DNA of 64,000 bases from Bacteroidia bacterium (GCA_030428705.1 JAUIDI010000003.1:496001-560000); one strand, 5' to 3'; positions 17,709-27,499 are shown, counted from the stretch's first letter. A program made the numbers and translations. The notes: a model not told the origin generated them from the sequence alone.

Positions 17709-18480
17709 TTAAATTCCAAGTGTTTAGGTTTTGTATCGCATAATGCGCCGTGAGGTCGAACTGGGTCGGAACCACCGAAATATAGCCGTTGGCCAGGGCC
17801 CACTCATCGGTATCCTCACCTTTGTCGAGCAGTTCGAACTCACCGGTCAACCAATAGTAATCTTTGCCCATGGGGCTCGTTCTATGGTCGAATTTCTCTT
17901 TCCAATTGGCACGTGCCTGTCTACAGATTTTTATCCCTTTGATGTTTTCTTTGTTCAATTTCGGAATGTTTACGTTCAGTACCACTCCTTTGGGCATTCC
18001 TTGTTGTAAAGATTGGCTTACTATGTTTTTGATTGCGGCACCGGCCTGTTCAAAATCAGCGTCCCACGAATAATCTAGTAATGAAAATCCGATAGCGGGG
18101 ATCCCTTCAATGCCAGCCTCAATGGCCGCGCTCATGGTTCCCGAATAAATTACATTTATCGAAGAATTCGAACCATGATTGATTCCACTAACACAGATAT
18201 CGGGCTTTCTGTTCAAAATTACTTGAAGTCCGAGCTTGACGCAATCTGCTGGAGTACCGCTACAACTGTATTCTTCGGGTGCGCCATGTATCTTGTCAAC
18301 AGTAACCTTTGTCGAAAATAACGTGTCGTCAAGGGTAATTGCATGGCCCTTGCCCGATTGAGGGCTATCAGGGGCTACCACGACGACATCGCCCAAATCC
18401 TTCATAAAACGTATCAAAGCCCTTAGCCCCGGTGCGGTAATTCCATCATCATTGGTTACAAGAATCAAGGGTTTCGACAT
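17701..18480 (-). CDS. surE: 5'/3'-nucleotidase SurE
   Basis: The 259-residue protein has the SurE metal-binding start ILVTNDDGITAPG with the NDD motif, followed by VVAPDSPQSGKGHAIT, SCSGTPADCVKLG and SGINHGSN, all standard family motifs. SurE enzymes dephosphorylate nucleoside monophosphates with a divalent metal in the cytoplasm and are linked with stationary-phase survival. It is the first gene of the surE / small membrane protein / lpxB operon. I see no exact TAnnTTTG promoter box in the 192-base gap upstream. Confidence 0.95.
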   Translation of the reverse strand: MSKPLILVTNDDGITAPGLRALIRFMKDLGDVVVVAPDSPQSGKGHAITLDDTLFSTKVTVDKIHGAPEEYSCSGTPADCVKLGLQVILNRKPDICVSGINHGSNSSINVIYSGTMSAAIEAGIEGIPAIGFSLLDYSWDADFEQAGAAIKNIVSQSLQQGMPKGVVLNVNIPKLNKENIKGIKICRQARANWKEKFDHRTSPMGKDYYWLTGEFELLDKGEDTDEWALANGYISVVPTQFDLTAHYAIQNLNTWNLNE

Positions 18481-18569
18481 ACGGTATAATTTTAATCGTA
18501 AAAATACGTTTTAAAAAAGATATCGCCTTTCGGCCCATTAACAAAAAATTAATGGAAGAAGCTTCTTAC

Positions 18570-18585
18570 TGGCATGGTTTTTTCA
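18570..18585 (+). promoter_or_regulatory. Weak sigma-54-like promoter with adjacent palindrome upstream of the tail-specific protease
   Basis: TGGCATGG followed by TTTTTTCA resembles a -24/-12 sigma-54 promoter, but deviates at the last C of TGGCAC and at the G of the -12 GC. A perfect 12-base palindrome AAGAAGCTTCTT (18556-18567) stands two bases upstream. No TAnnTTTG box occurs in this 192-base intergenic region. The call is tentative. Confidence 0.2.
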
Positions 18586-18672
18586 GTATATTAGGGAATT
18601 GAACGATATTGGCAACCCATAATGAACTGAAAATCCAGGGCGTTTAAGATTTTAATAAATTAAAAATTACGG

Positions 18673-20826
18673 ATGAAAAGGAATTTGGCCTACGCATTAG
18701 TTGTAATGCTCATAGCTGTAGCTTCGTGCAGCTTTACCAACAAAACTTTCGAAAATGACGATAAGGACAAATTATTGTTGGACCTTATTACCTACGTGCT
18801 CGAGAAGGGACATTACGAGCCCAAGGATATCGACGACGATTTTTCGGTAAATGTCTTTGAGGACTTTATCGATATTATCGACCCTACCAAACGTTATTTT
18901 TTGGAGAGCGATATCAAGGAGTTCGAGCAGTATAAATACCAAATCGACGATCAGATCAAGAATACCGATATCACCTTCTTTAACATGGTCCATGAAAGAT
19001 TGATGCAACGAATGGGTGATGCCAAGGAAATCTATAAGGAGGTTTTGAAAAAGCCCTTTGATTATAAACAAAATGAAACGATCAATATCGACTATGACGA
19101 AGTGCCATTTGCATCTTCAAGGGAAGATTTGAAAGAACGATGGAGAAAGCAATTGAAATATGCTACATTGGGCAATTACGATGCCAAGATGACCATGAAC
19201 GGACCGGATTCCGAACTAGGGTCGGCCGTAGAGGATGATTCAGAAAAGCCTGAAAAACCATTAACCGCTGAAGAAGCCGAATCGGAAGCAAGGCAATATA
19301 CCGAGAAGACCTTGGACGAGTTTTTCGATTTTATCGATGACCTTGAACGTAAAGATTGGTTCGTACAATATATCAACACCATTGTTGATGAGTTCGATCC
19401 GCATACCTTATTTTTCCCCCCTGAGGAAAAGGACAAGTTCGACATGAATATGTCAGGCAAATTCGAGGGAATCGGTGCACGATTACAGAAAAAACCCGAA
19501 GGGGCCAAAATCGTGGAAATCATTTCAGGGGGTCCTGTATGGCGCGATGCAAGACTTGAAGTTGGAGACTTGATTTTAAAGGTAGGTCAGAAGGGCGAAG
19601 AATCAATCGACATCGTAGGTATGCGCCTTGACGATGCCATTAAAATGATTAAGGGCCCTGAGGGTACCGTTGTGGATCTTACCGTCCGAAAGGTGGATGG
19701 TTCTTTAGAAGTTGTTTCTTTGACAAGAGACGTGGTCGAGTTGGAAGAATCATATGCTAAGTCCGCCAATATTATAAAAGGAAATCAAACCTTCGGTATA
19801 ATAAATCTGCCAAAGTTTTATGTTGATTTTGAGGATTATAGTGAACGTAATGCCGCGACCGATGTGGCCAAGGAAATCGAAAGATTGAAAGAGACTGGTG
19901 TTGAGGGCTTGATTTTGGACTTGCGTGACAATGGAGGCGGTTCGTTGAAAACTGTTGTCGAAATGGCCGGATTGTTCATTAAGGATGGTCCGATCGTTCA
20001 GGTACGGTCCAATGGAAAACGAAAAGACGTTTATGACGATAAGGACGAACGTATCCAATGGGATGGGCCATTGGTGATATTGGTCAACGAACTATCCGCT
20101 TCGGCTTCTGAAATATTGGCCGCCGCAATGCAAGATTACAAACGTGCCATTGTCATCGGAAGCAAACAGACCTTTGGAAAAGGAACCGTACAGAACGTTA
20201 TTCCGTTGGACAATATCGTTCGAAGTAATGAGCACGGTGACCTCGGAGCCATTAAATTGACAACTCAAAAGTTCTATCGTATCAATGGCGGCTCGACTCA
20301 ACTTGAAGGAGTGAAGAGCGATGTTGTGGTCCCAGATCGGTACAGCTATATCGATCTTGGGGAACGCGATCAAGAAAACCCTTTGAAATGGGACGAAATA
20401 GAACCTGCCAATTATGAAGTATGGGATGGCTATATCGACTATGAACAGACCATTGCCAATAGTAAGAGGCGTATGGCCAAAAACCCACAGATTAAGTTGA
20501 TCGAAGAAAATGCCCAATGGCTCAAGGAAGAACAGGACGAAACAGAGATTTCGTTGAACTATGAGGTATATAAAAACGAGGAGAAAAAAGACAAAGAGAA
20601 ATCAAAGTATTTCAAGACTTTATCCGATTACGATTCACATTTGACGTTCAAGTCGCTCAAATATGAACAGGAACTCTTTACCAAAGATTCCGTCTTGCGT
20701 CAAAAAAGAGATCGTTGGCATCAAGATTTGGCCAAAGACGTCTATGTAGAAGAAGCGATCAATGTACTTCAAGATTTAAAGATCAACAATATCAAGAATG
20801 GCAAGTTGGCCAGTGTAAAAGGGTAG
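18673..20826 (+). CDS. prc: Carboxy-terminal processing (tail-specific) protease, S41A
   Basis: The 717-residue protein has a lipoprotein-like N terminus (VMLIAVASCSF), a helical N-terminal domain, a PDZ domain at about residues 240-340 (FEGIGARLQKKPEGAKIVEIISGGPVW region), and an S41 protease core. The Ser-Lys dyad is visible: Ser477 in LSASASEIL and Lys503 in QTFGKGTVQ. A C-terminal helical extension follows, as in E. coli Prc/Tsp. It should degrade periplasmic proteins from their C termini and affect cell-wall hydrolases. The gene is monocistronic with a strong terminator 24 bases beyond the stop. Confidence 0.92.
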   Translation: MKRNLAYALVVMLIAVASCSFTNKTFENDDKDKLLLDLITYVLEKGHYEPKDIDDDFSVNVFEDFIDIIDPTKRYFLESDIKEFEQYKYQIDDQIKNTDITFFNMVHERLMQRMGDAKEIYKEVLKKPFDYKQNETINIDYDEVPFASSREDLKERWRKQLKYATLGNYDAKMTMNGPDSELGSAVEDDSEKPEKPLTAEEAESEARQYTEKTLDEFFDFIDDLERKDWFVQYINTIVDEFDPHTLFFPPEEKDKFDMNMSGKFEGIGARLQKKPEGAKIVEIISGGPVWRDARLEVGDLILKVGQKGEESIDIVGMRLDDAIKMIKGPEGTVVDLTVRKVDGSLEVVSLTRDVVELEESYAKSANIIKGNQTFGIINLPKFYVDFEDYSERNAATDVAKEIERLKETGVEGLILDLRDNGGGSLKTVVEMAGLFIKDGPIVQVRSNGKRKDVYDDKDERIQWDGPLVILVNELSASASEILAAAMQDYKRAIVIGSKQTFGKGTVQNVIPLDNIVRSNEHGDLGAIKLTTQKFYRINGGSTQLEGVKSDVVVPDRYSYIDLGERDQENPLKWDEIEPANYEVWDGYIDYEQTIANSKRRMAKNPQIKLIEENAQWLKEEQDETEISLNYEVYKNEEKKDKEKSKYFKTLSDYDSHLTFKSLKYEQELFTKDSVLRQKRDRWHQDLAKDVYVEEAINVLQDLKINNIKNGKLASVKG

Positions 20827-20850
20827 ACAACCTCGAAAAGATTAGAATAG

Positions 20851-20879
20851 ACCCCGGCGTATTCACGTCGGGGTTTTTG
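20851..20879 (+). terminator. Rho-independent terminator of prc
   Basis: A 9-bp stem (ACCCCGGCG / CGTCGGGGT, one G-T pair) with a 6-base loop is followed by TTTTTG TTTTT on the plus strand. Confidence 0.85.
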
Positions 20880-20984
20880 TTTTTAGTTTGATTTTGAAAA
20901 TTATGTGAAATCAAGTTTTTTCGATAAATCAGTGCTATCAAACACTACGATAAATACTAGCACCCTCATGACCAATATTTGATT

Positions 20985-20992
20985 TACATTTG
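20985..20992 (+). promoter_or_regulatory. -7 element TACATTTG very close to the nuclease start codon
   Basis: An exact TAnnTTTG match ends four bases before the ATG at 20997. If used, transcription would begin at or next to the A of the start codon, making a leaderless mRNA. There is no -33 TTG at the expected spacing. Confidence 0.4.
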
Positions 20993-20996
20993 ACCC

Positions 20997-21809
20997 ATGC
21001 AAAAAAGGGATAAGAACAAGATTATTTATACGGGCCTAATGCTGTTGTGCATTACCGGGTTCTGGGTTTTTGAGAATTTCTACACACCCGACACCTATTC
21101 CTATCCCGAAGAAAGTTTCCCTAAAAACAAAGTACCGCCTTTTTTCATACCCAGTTCGACAACGGGTGCCATTGTTGAACATGAACATTTTATGCTCTCG
21201 TACAACGAGCCTTTCGAGCAGGCCGAATGGGTGGCCCATATTTTGAAAAAAGAACATTTGACCAATGACGATAGAAAGCGACCCTATTTTATAGAAGACC
21301 CCAAGGTAAAGACAAAGTCTGCCGATTGGTGTAATTACAGGGGTTCGGGCTACGATCGTGGACATTTATGCCCGGCTGGCGACCGTAGATTTTCGGAGCA
21401 GGCCTATAATGAGACTTTTTATACAAGCAATATAAGTCCGCAGAATGCCGATTTCAATGCCGGCGTATGGAACCGGCTCGAGATACAGATCCGTCAATGG
21501 GCCAAAAGATATGGAACGCTTTTCGTTGTTACGGGCGGTATTTTGGAGGATGGCTTGCAAGAAATCGGTGACGAAGATGTCGATGTGCCCAAATACTTTT
21601 ACAAAATTATAGCTCGGGGGAATCCCGAAAATTTAAAAGTTATGGCCTTTTTACTGCTAAGCGAGGAGAGTACAAAACCATTACGGCAATTTGCCGTTTC
21701 AGTCGATACGATCGAGGCGATGACAGGAATCGACTTTTTCGAAGAACTTGACAACGGGCAAGAAGCCAAATTAGAAAGTCAAATAGTTTCCGACGACTGG
21801 AAGTTTTGA
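20997..21809 (+). CDS. DNA/RNA non-specific endonuclease (NUC1/Serratia-nuclease family), exported
   Basis: The 270-residue protein has an N-terminal membrane/signal segment (LMLLCITGFWVFENF) and a beta-beta-alpha metal nuclease domain. The DRGH motif with the catalytic His lies in YDRGHLCPAGDRR, and the metal-binding Asn lies in the downstream SNISPQNADFNAGVWNRLE helix. Family enzymes degrade single- and double-stranded DNA and RNA without sequence preference. Export or membrane tethering suggests nutrient scavenging or defence against extracellular DNA, but this is inference. It converges with rodA, 10 bases away. Confidence 0.92.
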   Translation: MQKRDKNKIIYTGLMLLCITGFWVFENFYTPDTYSYPEESFPKNKVPPFFIPSSTTGAIVEHEHFMLSYNEPFEQAEWVAHILKKEHLTNDDRKRPYFIEDPKVKTKSADWCNYRGSGYDRGHLCPAGDRRFSEQAYNETFYTSNISPQNADFNAGVWNRLEIQIRQWAKRYGTLFVVTGGILEDGLQEIGDEDVDVPKYFYKIIARGNPENLKVMAFLLLSEESTKPLRQFAVSVDTIEAMTGIDFFEELDNGQEAKLESQIVSDDWKF

Positions 21810-21819
21810 TGTAGGCCTA

Positions 21820-23103
21820 TTAAATACCTTCTTTTAGCCTATTCGAATCCAACTTCAGAAAAATAAAGAGAAGGGCGGTGAAGCCCAACATGCTCGATCC
21901 TCCGTAACTGAAAAAAGGCAATGGTATGCCGATAGTCGGTAGTATACCGATGACCATACCTATGTTTATAACATAGTGTACCAGTAGTATTGATATTACG
22001 CCATAGCCGAACATACGGGCAAAATCGGTTTTTTGCCGTTCAGCGAGATGAACCAGGCGTAGCAGTAAAAAAGTAAAAAGCAATACAACGGTAGTCGTAC
22101 CTATAAATCCCCACTCTTCGCCTACCGAGGTAAAAATATAATCGGAATGTTGCTCGGGCACAAAATCTCCTTTTGTTCTAGTTCCTTCGAGAAAACCTTT
22201 TCCGAAGAACCCGCCCGATTCGATGGCCTTTTCAGATTGGTACGTATTGTAACCAATAGTTTTTCGAATTCTTTCAAGCTTGGCCGGGTCTTTCTCCAAG
22301 CGCAACCAAAGACTGAACCTGTCACGGTGGCGTTGTTCGAAAACATTGTTGAAAACAAAATTCACCGACAATGAAAAAAGAATGGCAATGACGGTAAATG
22401 AAATCAAGGGCAAGACACGTATTCTTGATTTCTTTTTTCTCAGAATGAGAAAGAGTACCAATAGCAGTGTTAAAATAATACTTACCCACACTGTACCGAA
22501 TATCAAGGTCGCGATAAAGACCAAGATCGTGAGAAAAGCGATACCAAGATAATAAAGGGGCAACCCTTCCCTAAAGATTACCAGAACCAAGGCAAAGAAG
22601 ACCAGGGCACTGCCCGGGTCGGGTTGGGGAATAATCAAAAGGGCGGGGACTAGAATAATTAAAAAAGCATAGAGTTGATCTCTACGCTGCTTTATATCGG
22701 CCTGGATGTCACTTAAGTATTTTGCCAATGCCAAAGCGGTCGCCGCCTTTGCAATTTCAGAGGGTTGGAGGTTAAAAAAACCTAGATTATACCAAGAAGT
22801 GGCCCCCGCTATCGTTTTGCCGAATACAAAGAGCCCCAAAAGCAAGATTATTGATATGATATAGAACAGACTTGCGAAACGCTCGTAAAAATTGGCTTCA
22901 AGGGCAAGTATGATGACTATGGCCACAAGACTGGCCCCTATAAAGAACAATTGCTTTCCGTGTAGCGTACCAAAATCGAATATGGAAGAACCGGCTTCAT
23001 TGAACGTACTTGAATAGATACTTACCCACCCTATGGTCACCAATGCTAGATAAATGAAAATCGACAGCCAATCAATACGTTTGAGAATACTCTTACCAGA
23101 CAT
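21820..23103 (-). CDS. rodA: Rod-shape determining peptidoglycan polymerase RodA
   Basis: I place the start at the ATG at 23103 (MSGKSILKRIDWL), giving 427 residues; a longer reading from 23145 would add 14 unlikely residues inside mrdA. About ten membrane helices are seen, with SEDS signatures such as LQPSEIAKAATALALAKYLS, PDPGSALVF and the C-terminal GIPLPFFSYGGSSML. RodA polymerises glycan strands for lateral-wall growth together with PBP2. Its start overlaps the mrdA stop by 11 bases, and it ends the five-gene rod operon. Confidence 0.95.
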   Translation of the reverse strand: MSGKSILKRIDWLSIFIYLALVTIGWVSIYSSTFNEAGSSIFDFGTLHGKQLFFIGASLVAIVIILALEANFYERFASLFYIISIILLLGLFVFGKTIAGATSWYNLGFFNLQPSEIAKAATALALAKYLSDIQADIKQRRDQLYAFLIILVPALLIIPQPDPGSALVFFALVLVIFREGLPLYYLGIAFLTILVFIATLIFGTVWVSIILTLLLVLFLILRKKKSRIRVLPLISFTVIAILFSLSVNFVFNNVFEQRHRDRFSLWLRLEKDPAKLERIRKTIGYNTYQSEKAIESGGFFGKGFLEGTRTKGDFVPEQHSDYIFTSVGEEWGFIGTTTVVLLFTFLLLRLVHLAERQKTDFARMFGYGVISILLVHYVINIGMVIGILPTIGIPLPFFSYGGSSMLGFTALLFIFLKLDSNRLKEGI

Positions 23104-24967
23104 ATTCGTTGATCTTGAACTCCTCGCCACTATAGGGTTTGGCATATTCGTGTTCCAAGGTCTTTTCTAGCATTCTTTTCTCTAGATCTTTTCTCGTAAT
23201 CTCGCCTTTCAGATATTTTTCGATTAACAAAGAGGCGATATGGCCCGCGTATCGGGCACCATAATATCCGTTTTGGATATATACTGCGAGGGCAATCTTC
23301 GGTTTGTCGACCGGTGCAAAGGCAACGAAAACGGAGTTGTCCGTCAATTGTGTTTTGACACTGTCTATTTTCATAAAATTTTCAACGGTGCCGGTTTTTC
23401 CTGCAATTTCGATGTCCGGTATTTTAATCCACTTCGCGGTACCCTTGTGATAGACATCGGCCATGCCCTGAATGACGGGCTCAAAATGTCGTTTATCTAT
23501 AGTGGTCTGTTTGGGCTCCACAAAATCTGGAATACTGATTTCCTTGCCATCGATTTTTTTTAGGATGTGCGGGGTATAGAAAAATCCCCTATTGGCGATT
23601 GCGGCGGTCATGTTGGCCAACTGTAACGGTGTTACGTTCACTTCGCCTTGCCCAATGGCATTGGAATAGGTCGTGGTCGCCGACCATCGGTTGTCACCTT
23701 CACCATACCATTTGTTGTATAGTTCGGTACTCGGCACACTGCCGGGTCTTCCCGTATAAAGGTCCGAACCAAGGTACGAGCCCAATCCGAAGCTTCTAAC
23801 ATGTTTTTCCCAAGCGTCCATGGCTTCGTTGTTCGATGGAAACTGTTCGAAAATCTTTTTGTACGCACCTACGAAATAGGCATTGCAAGACTTATAGATA
23901 CCCGAATTCAGGTTTCTGACGCCCCCTCCGCAATGACAGCCTTTTTTACTTCTTCCAATATAAAAACCATGATGACATGTAAATTTAGTTGATGGGGTTA
24001 TGGCGCCCTCTTGCAGGGCAATTAGCGCATTGATGGCCTTGAACGGTGAACCGGGACTCTTTTCGAACGAGATCGACCGGTCAAAAGTAGGTTTCGAAAT
24101 CGAATCGTAATGCAATTTACTATAATTGGCAGATCGTTGTCTGCCTACCAGAAGCGATGGGTCATAGGTCGGCCCCGAGATCATGGCAAGAATTTCCCCT
24201 GAAGAAGGTTCAATGGCAACGATACCGCCCCATTTACCATGCATCAATCGTTCCCCATACTCTTGTAAGGCCTTGTCGATGGTTATGTTGATTTCGATAC
24301 CCTGTTCAGGCAAGGTATCAAGAGTACCGTCTTTATACGGGCCGATATCCCTATTAAACCGATCTTTCTGAATGTATTGAACACCCTTTCGACCTCTCAA
24401 TATGTCTTCGTACACCTTTTCAACACCCGTTCTACCGGTCAGTTCCCCTTGAACGTAATATGGATTTTTGGCTATATCGCGTTCATTGACCTCGCTGATA
24501 TAGCCCAAGACGTTTGCGGCACTGTTCGTATCGTAATAACGTAGTGAGCGCTTTTGAATATAGAAACCTTCGTAATGCCTCATTTTTTCCTGTAGACGGG
24601 CGTAGTCTTCTTTTGAAAGCTGATGTACCAATACCGACGGAAGTCTTGGTGAATAAACCCGGGCTTTCTGCAAGGTCTTGATGAATTTTTCCTTATCGAT
24701 GCCCAAAAGTCTACAGAATTCAAGTGTGTCCAAAGGTTTTACCTCGCGCGGTATGACCATGACATCATAGGCAGGCTGGTTGCCCACCAACAATTTTCCG
24801 TTACGATCGTAGATATAGCCCCTTTCAGGATAATCATAAATGGCCTTGATAGCGGGATCTTCCAAAACCTGATCGGGTGAAAAACTGAATATCTGCAAAT
24901 AGGATAGTCGGCCTATAAAGGTTATGCCGACTATGATAATGATTGAAGACAGTAGAAACTTTTTCAT
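23093..24967 (-). CDS. mrdA: Penicillin-binding protein 2 (rod-shape transpeptidase)
   Basis: The 624-residue class B PBP has one N-terminal membrane helix, a PBP dimerisation domain (YPERGYIYDRNGKLLVGNQPAYDV onward) and a transpeptidase domain. The three active-site motifs are present: SPFK (Ser-x-x-Lys, within KSPGSPFKAIN), SCN (in GIYKSCNAYFV) and KTG (in IAGKTGTVENF). It crosslinks peptidoglycan made by RodA, whose gene overlaps its 3' end. The loop CHHGFYIGRSKKGCHCGGG is a cysteine-containing insertion between the first two motifs. Confidence 0.95.
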   Translation of the reverse strand: MKKFLLSSIIIIVGITFIGRLSYLQIFSFSPDQVLEDPAIKAIYDYPERGYIYDRNGKLLVGNQPAYDVMVIPREVKPLDTLEFCRLLGIDKEKFIKTLQKARVYSPRLPSVLVHQLSKEDYARLQEKMRHYEGFYIQKRSLRYYDTNSAANVLGYISEVNERDIAKNPYYVQGELTGRTGVEKVYEDILRGRKGVQYIQKDRFNRDIGPYKDGTLDTLPEQGIEINITIDKALQEYGERLMHGKWGGIVAIEPSSGEILAMISGPTYDPSLLVGRQRSANYSKLHYDSISKPTFDRSISFEKSPGSPFKAINALIALQEGAITPSTKFTCHHGFYIGRSKKGCHCGGGVRNLNSGIYKSCNAYFVGAYKKIFEQFPSNNEAMDAWEKHVRSFGLGSYLGSDLYTGRPGSVPSTELYNKWYGEGDNRWSATTTYSNAIGQGEVNVTPLQLANMTAAIANRGFFYTPHILKKIDGKEISIPDFVEPKQTTIDKRHFEPVIQGMADVYHKGTAKWIKIPDIEIAGKTGTVENFMKIDSVKTQLTDNSVFVAFAPVDKPKIALAVYIQNGYYGARYAGHIASLLIEKYLKGEITRKDLEKRMLEKTLEHEYAKPYSGEEFKINEYVW

Positions 24968-25024
24968 CTAGGATGAAATTTTTATTTGATTTTAAAGGAA
25001 GTAAAAAAACTTCCGGTTTCCCTT

Positions 25025-25534
25025 TTACTCCTTTTTAGTACTAAAAAGTGAGCCGAACAGCAAACAGAGTACCAACGTGGCCAAACCGATGGAAACTACT
25101 TTTTTCAATATTAGCAATATGTTGGCTAAACTGAAAATTTCCAACGTAAAGAACACGGCGTGGTGCACTATAATCAATAACGCTAAAAAAGTAAATTGTT
25201 GTACCCGCGTGGCGTTGCCCAGCTTAAAATTTTGAAATTCGTAGTTGACACCGAAGACGAACCGCATAATAGCAGGTCTAAAATAGGCGATTGTCACGGT
25301 AGAGGCCGCATGTATGGCCATCGTGTCGGAGAAAAAATCAATGGAAATTCCCAATAAAAAGCTTAACGCTATAAAAACTGCCCTGTTCTCTTTGATCGGA
25401 TACCAGTATAAGAACATGATATAGACCATTGGGTTGATAAAACCAAAGAAATTCAATCTGTTGAAAACCAATGCCTGTACCAGTACTAAAAGGGCAAAAC
25501 GGACGATATTTACGAAGTAGTTGTTACTGATCAT
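25025..25534 (-). CDS. mreD: Rod-shape determining protein MreD
   Basis: The 169-residue protein is made of about five membrane helices and starts NIVRFALLVLVQALVFNRLNFFGFINPMVY, the usual Bacteroidota MreD N terminus. MreD is the integral membrane partner of MreC in the elongasome. It overlaps mreC by 11 bases and lies 57 bases upstream of mrdA in the operon. Confidence 0.9.
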   Translation of the reverse strand: MISNNYFVNIVRFALLVLVQALVFNRLNFFGFINPMVYIMFLYWYPIKENRAVFIALSFLLGISIDFFSDTMAIHAASTVTIAYFRPAIMRFVFGVNYEFQNFKLGNATRVQQFTFLALLIIVHHAVFFTLEIFSLANILLILKKVVSIGLATLVLCLLFGSLFSTKKE

Positions 25535-26345
25535 CGTTTTCGGTCTCGGTTTGTAATTCGATTACTTCTTCCCGTTCCTTGTTGTGTACGACATAGATGT
25601 GCTTCAAGTTGGTCATGTCGTTGAAAAGGGCTACATCAATGGTGTACAGACTTTGCGAGTTGTTCAGGTCGAACTTTTGAATGGTACCGATTGGAATGTC
25701 GGCCGGAAATATACTGCTCATGCCCCCGGTAACAATCGTATCGCCTATCGTCAGGTCGGCCATTCTCGGAATGTCTATCAATTGAACAACATTGTAGTTT
25801 TTGGTGTCCCAGACCAATGACCCGAATTGATCCGAGTTTTTGATCTTTGCATTGATGTTGGAGTTCTCGTTCAAGATACTCTGAACCGTTGCGAAATTTC
25901 CGGAAGTATTCTCCACGATACCCAAGATGCCTTCATCCGTTATAACACCCATATCGGCCTTGATACTGTCATTATGACCTTTATCGATGGTAATATAATT
26001 TCTCGGATTGGCGTAACTGTTCTTGATGATATTACCGGTGGTGATCGTGTAGGTTCTTTGAACGGAATCCAAATCGACCGAATCGGTAATCTTAAGGTTG
26101 AAAAGACGGTCTCGCAATCTTTTGTTTTCCTCGATTAGTTTACGATTTTCTTCACCTAGGTCGAAATAGGAGAAAAAACTGTTTGAAGCCTCATAGATAT
26201 TTCCCGATATCCAGTTGCTCGAATTGAAAAAGCGTGACTGGTGATACGAATGTGATTGGATAGTAAAGGCTAGGGAGACCGTCAACAAAAAGATATAAAG
26301 AAGAAAGTTCTTATATCGTATGATAAAGTTGATGATCTGCTGCAT
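25524..26345 (-). CDS. mreC: Rod-shape determining protein MreC
   Basis: The 273-residue protein has a short cytoplasmic tail, one membrane helix (about residues 13-30), a coiled coil (EENRKLIEENKRLRDRLFNL) and a beta-rich periplasmic domain with GVITDEGILGIVENTSG and TIVTGGMSSIFPADIPIGTI, typical of MreC. It positions PBP2 and RodA around MreB. It sits between mreB (66 bases upstream) and mreD (overlapping). Confidence 0.93.
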   Translation of the reverse strand: MQQIINFIIRYKNFLLYIFLLTVSLAFTIQSHSYHQSRFFNSSNWISGNIYEASNSFFSYFDLGEENRKLIEENKRLRDRLFNLKITDSVDLDSVQRTYTITTGNIIKNSYANPRNYITIDKGHNDSIKADMGVITDEGILGIVENTSGNFATVQSILNENSNINAKIKNSDQFGSLVWDTKNYNVVQLIDIPRMADLTIGDTIVTGGMSSIFPADIPIGTIQKFDLNNSQSLYTIDVALFNDMTNLKHIYVVHNKEREEVIELQTETENDDQ

Positions 26346-26411
26346 GCGCTGTTCGGTTTAACGTAACCTTGTTCTGACTTGAGACCTATTAATTAAGTAC
26401 GGACCGAGGTA

Positions 26412-27440
26412 TTATTTGATAAGGATACTCTTATATCGCTCCAAATTTTTCAAGGCGATTCCCGTACCGCGAACAACAGCTCTTAGGGGGTCTTCGGCGA
26501 TATAGACCGGAAGGTCCGTTTTTTGTGAAAGCCTTCTATCAAGGCCGCGTAACATGGATCCCCCACCGGCCAAATAAATTCCCGTGTTGTAGATATCGGC
26601 CGCAAGTTCCGGAGGTGTTTGCGATAAGGTCTCCATTACCGCATCTTCGACACGAAGAATCGATTTGTCCAAGGCTTTTGCGATTTCTCGATATGAAATC
26701 TGTACTTGCTTTGGTTTACCGGTCAACAAATCCCTTCCCTGAACCGATTTCTCCTCGGGCGGTGTCTGAAGGTCTTCGGTCGCTGACCCGATCTCGATTT
26801 TGATATTCTCGGCCGTACTTTCACCAACATATAGGTTATGTTGGGTACGCATATAATAAATAATATCGTTCGTAAAGACGTCGCCCGCGATTTTGACCGA
26901 TTTGTCACATACGATACCCCCTAGCGCAATGACTGCGATTTCGGTCGTACCACCACCGATATCGACGATCATATTCCCCTTGGGCTGCATAATGTCCAAA
27001 CCGATACCGATGGCCGCTGCCATAGGCTCATGGATTAAATACACTTCTTTTCCGTTGACACGTTCGGCGGATTCCTTAACGGCACGCATTTCAACCTCGG
27101 TAATGCCCGAAGGAATACAAATTACCATTCGCAGGGCGGGTGGGAACCATTTTTTCTTTAATGCCGGAATGTTCTTGATAAACATGTTGATCATTTTTTC
27201 CGAAGCATCAAAATCGGCTATTACCCCGTCTTTCAAGGGTCGTATGGTCTTTATGTTTTCATGGGTCTTGCCCTGCATCATGTTGGCCTCTTTGCCTACG
27301 GCGATTATCTTGCCGGTGATACGGTCTCTGGCAACGATCGATGGACTGTCGACAACGACTTTGTCCATATGTATGATGAGGGTGTTCGCAGTACCTAGGT
27401 CGATAGCGATTTCCTCGGTCAAGAAATCAAAAAATCCCAT
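26412..27440 (-). CDS. mreB: Cell-shape actin homologue MreB
   Basis: The 342-residue protein begins MGFFDFLTEEIAIDLGTANTLI, with the actin-fold phosphate-1 loop, and contains IVDIGGGTTEIAVIALGG (phosphate-2) and a YLAGGGSMLRGLD adenosine motif. It forms membrane-bound filaments that guide lateral wall synthesis. It is first in the operon mreB-mreC-mreD-mrdA-rodA, an arrangement common across Bacteroidota. Confidence 0.97.
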   Translation of the reverse strand: MGFFDFLTEEIAIDLGTANTLIIHMDKVVVDSPSIVARDRITGKIIAVGKEANMMQGKTHENIKTIRPLKDGVIADFDASEKMINMFIKNIPALKKKWFPPALRMVICIPSGITEVEMRAVKESAERVNGKEVYLIHEPMAAAIGIGLDIMQPKGNMIVDIGGGTTEIAVIALGGIVCDKSVKIAGDVFTNDIIYYMRTQHNLYVGESTAENIKIEIGSATEDLQTPPEEKSVQGRDLLTGKPKQVQISYREIAKALDKSILRVEDAVMETLSQTPPELAADIYNTGIYLAGGGSMLRGLDRRLSQKTDLPVYIAEDPLRAVVRGTGIALKNLERYKSILIK

Positions 27441-27491
27441 TTTTAATTCGTTTGGTTATGTTACATGTATGCGTGGGGTGCATTTCATCGA

Positions 27492-27499
27492 CAAAAGTA
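27492..27499 (-). promoter_or_regulatory. Probable -7 element of the mreB operon
   Basis: CAAAAGTA on the plus strand reads TACTTTTG on the minus strand, an exact TAnnTTTG match 52 bases before the mreB ATG and just beyond the purH stop. Any -33 element would be inside purH and is not obvious. Confidence 0.4.

Noticed and set aside
23881-24000. Cysteine-rich loop in PBP2 as a possible fused metal site
   Set aside because: Such CHHG...CHCGG loops occur in Bacteroidota PBP2 as far as I recall, and all three transpeptidase motifs are intact, so it was not raised as a finding.
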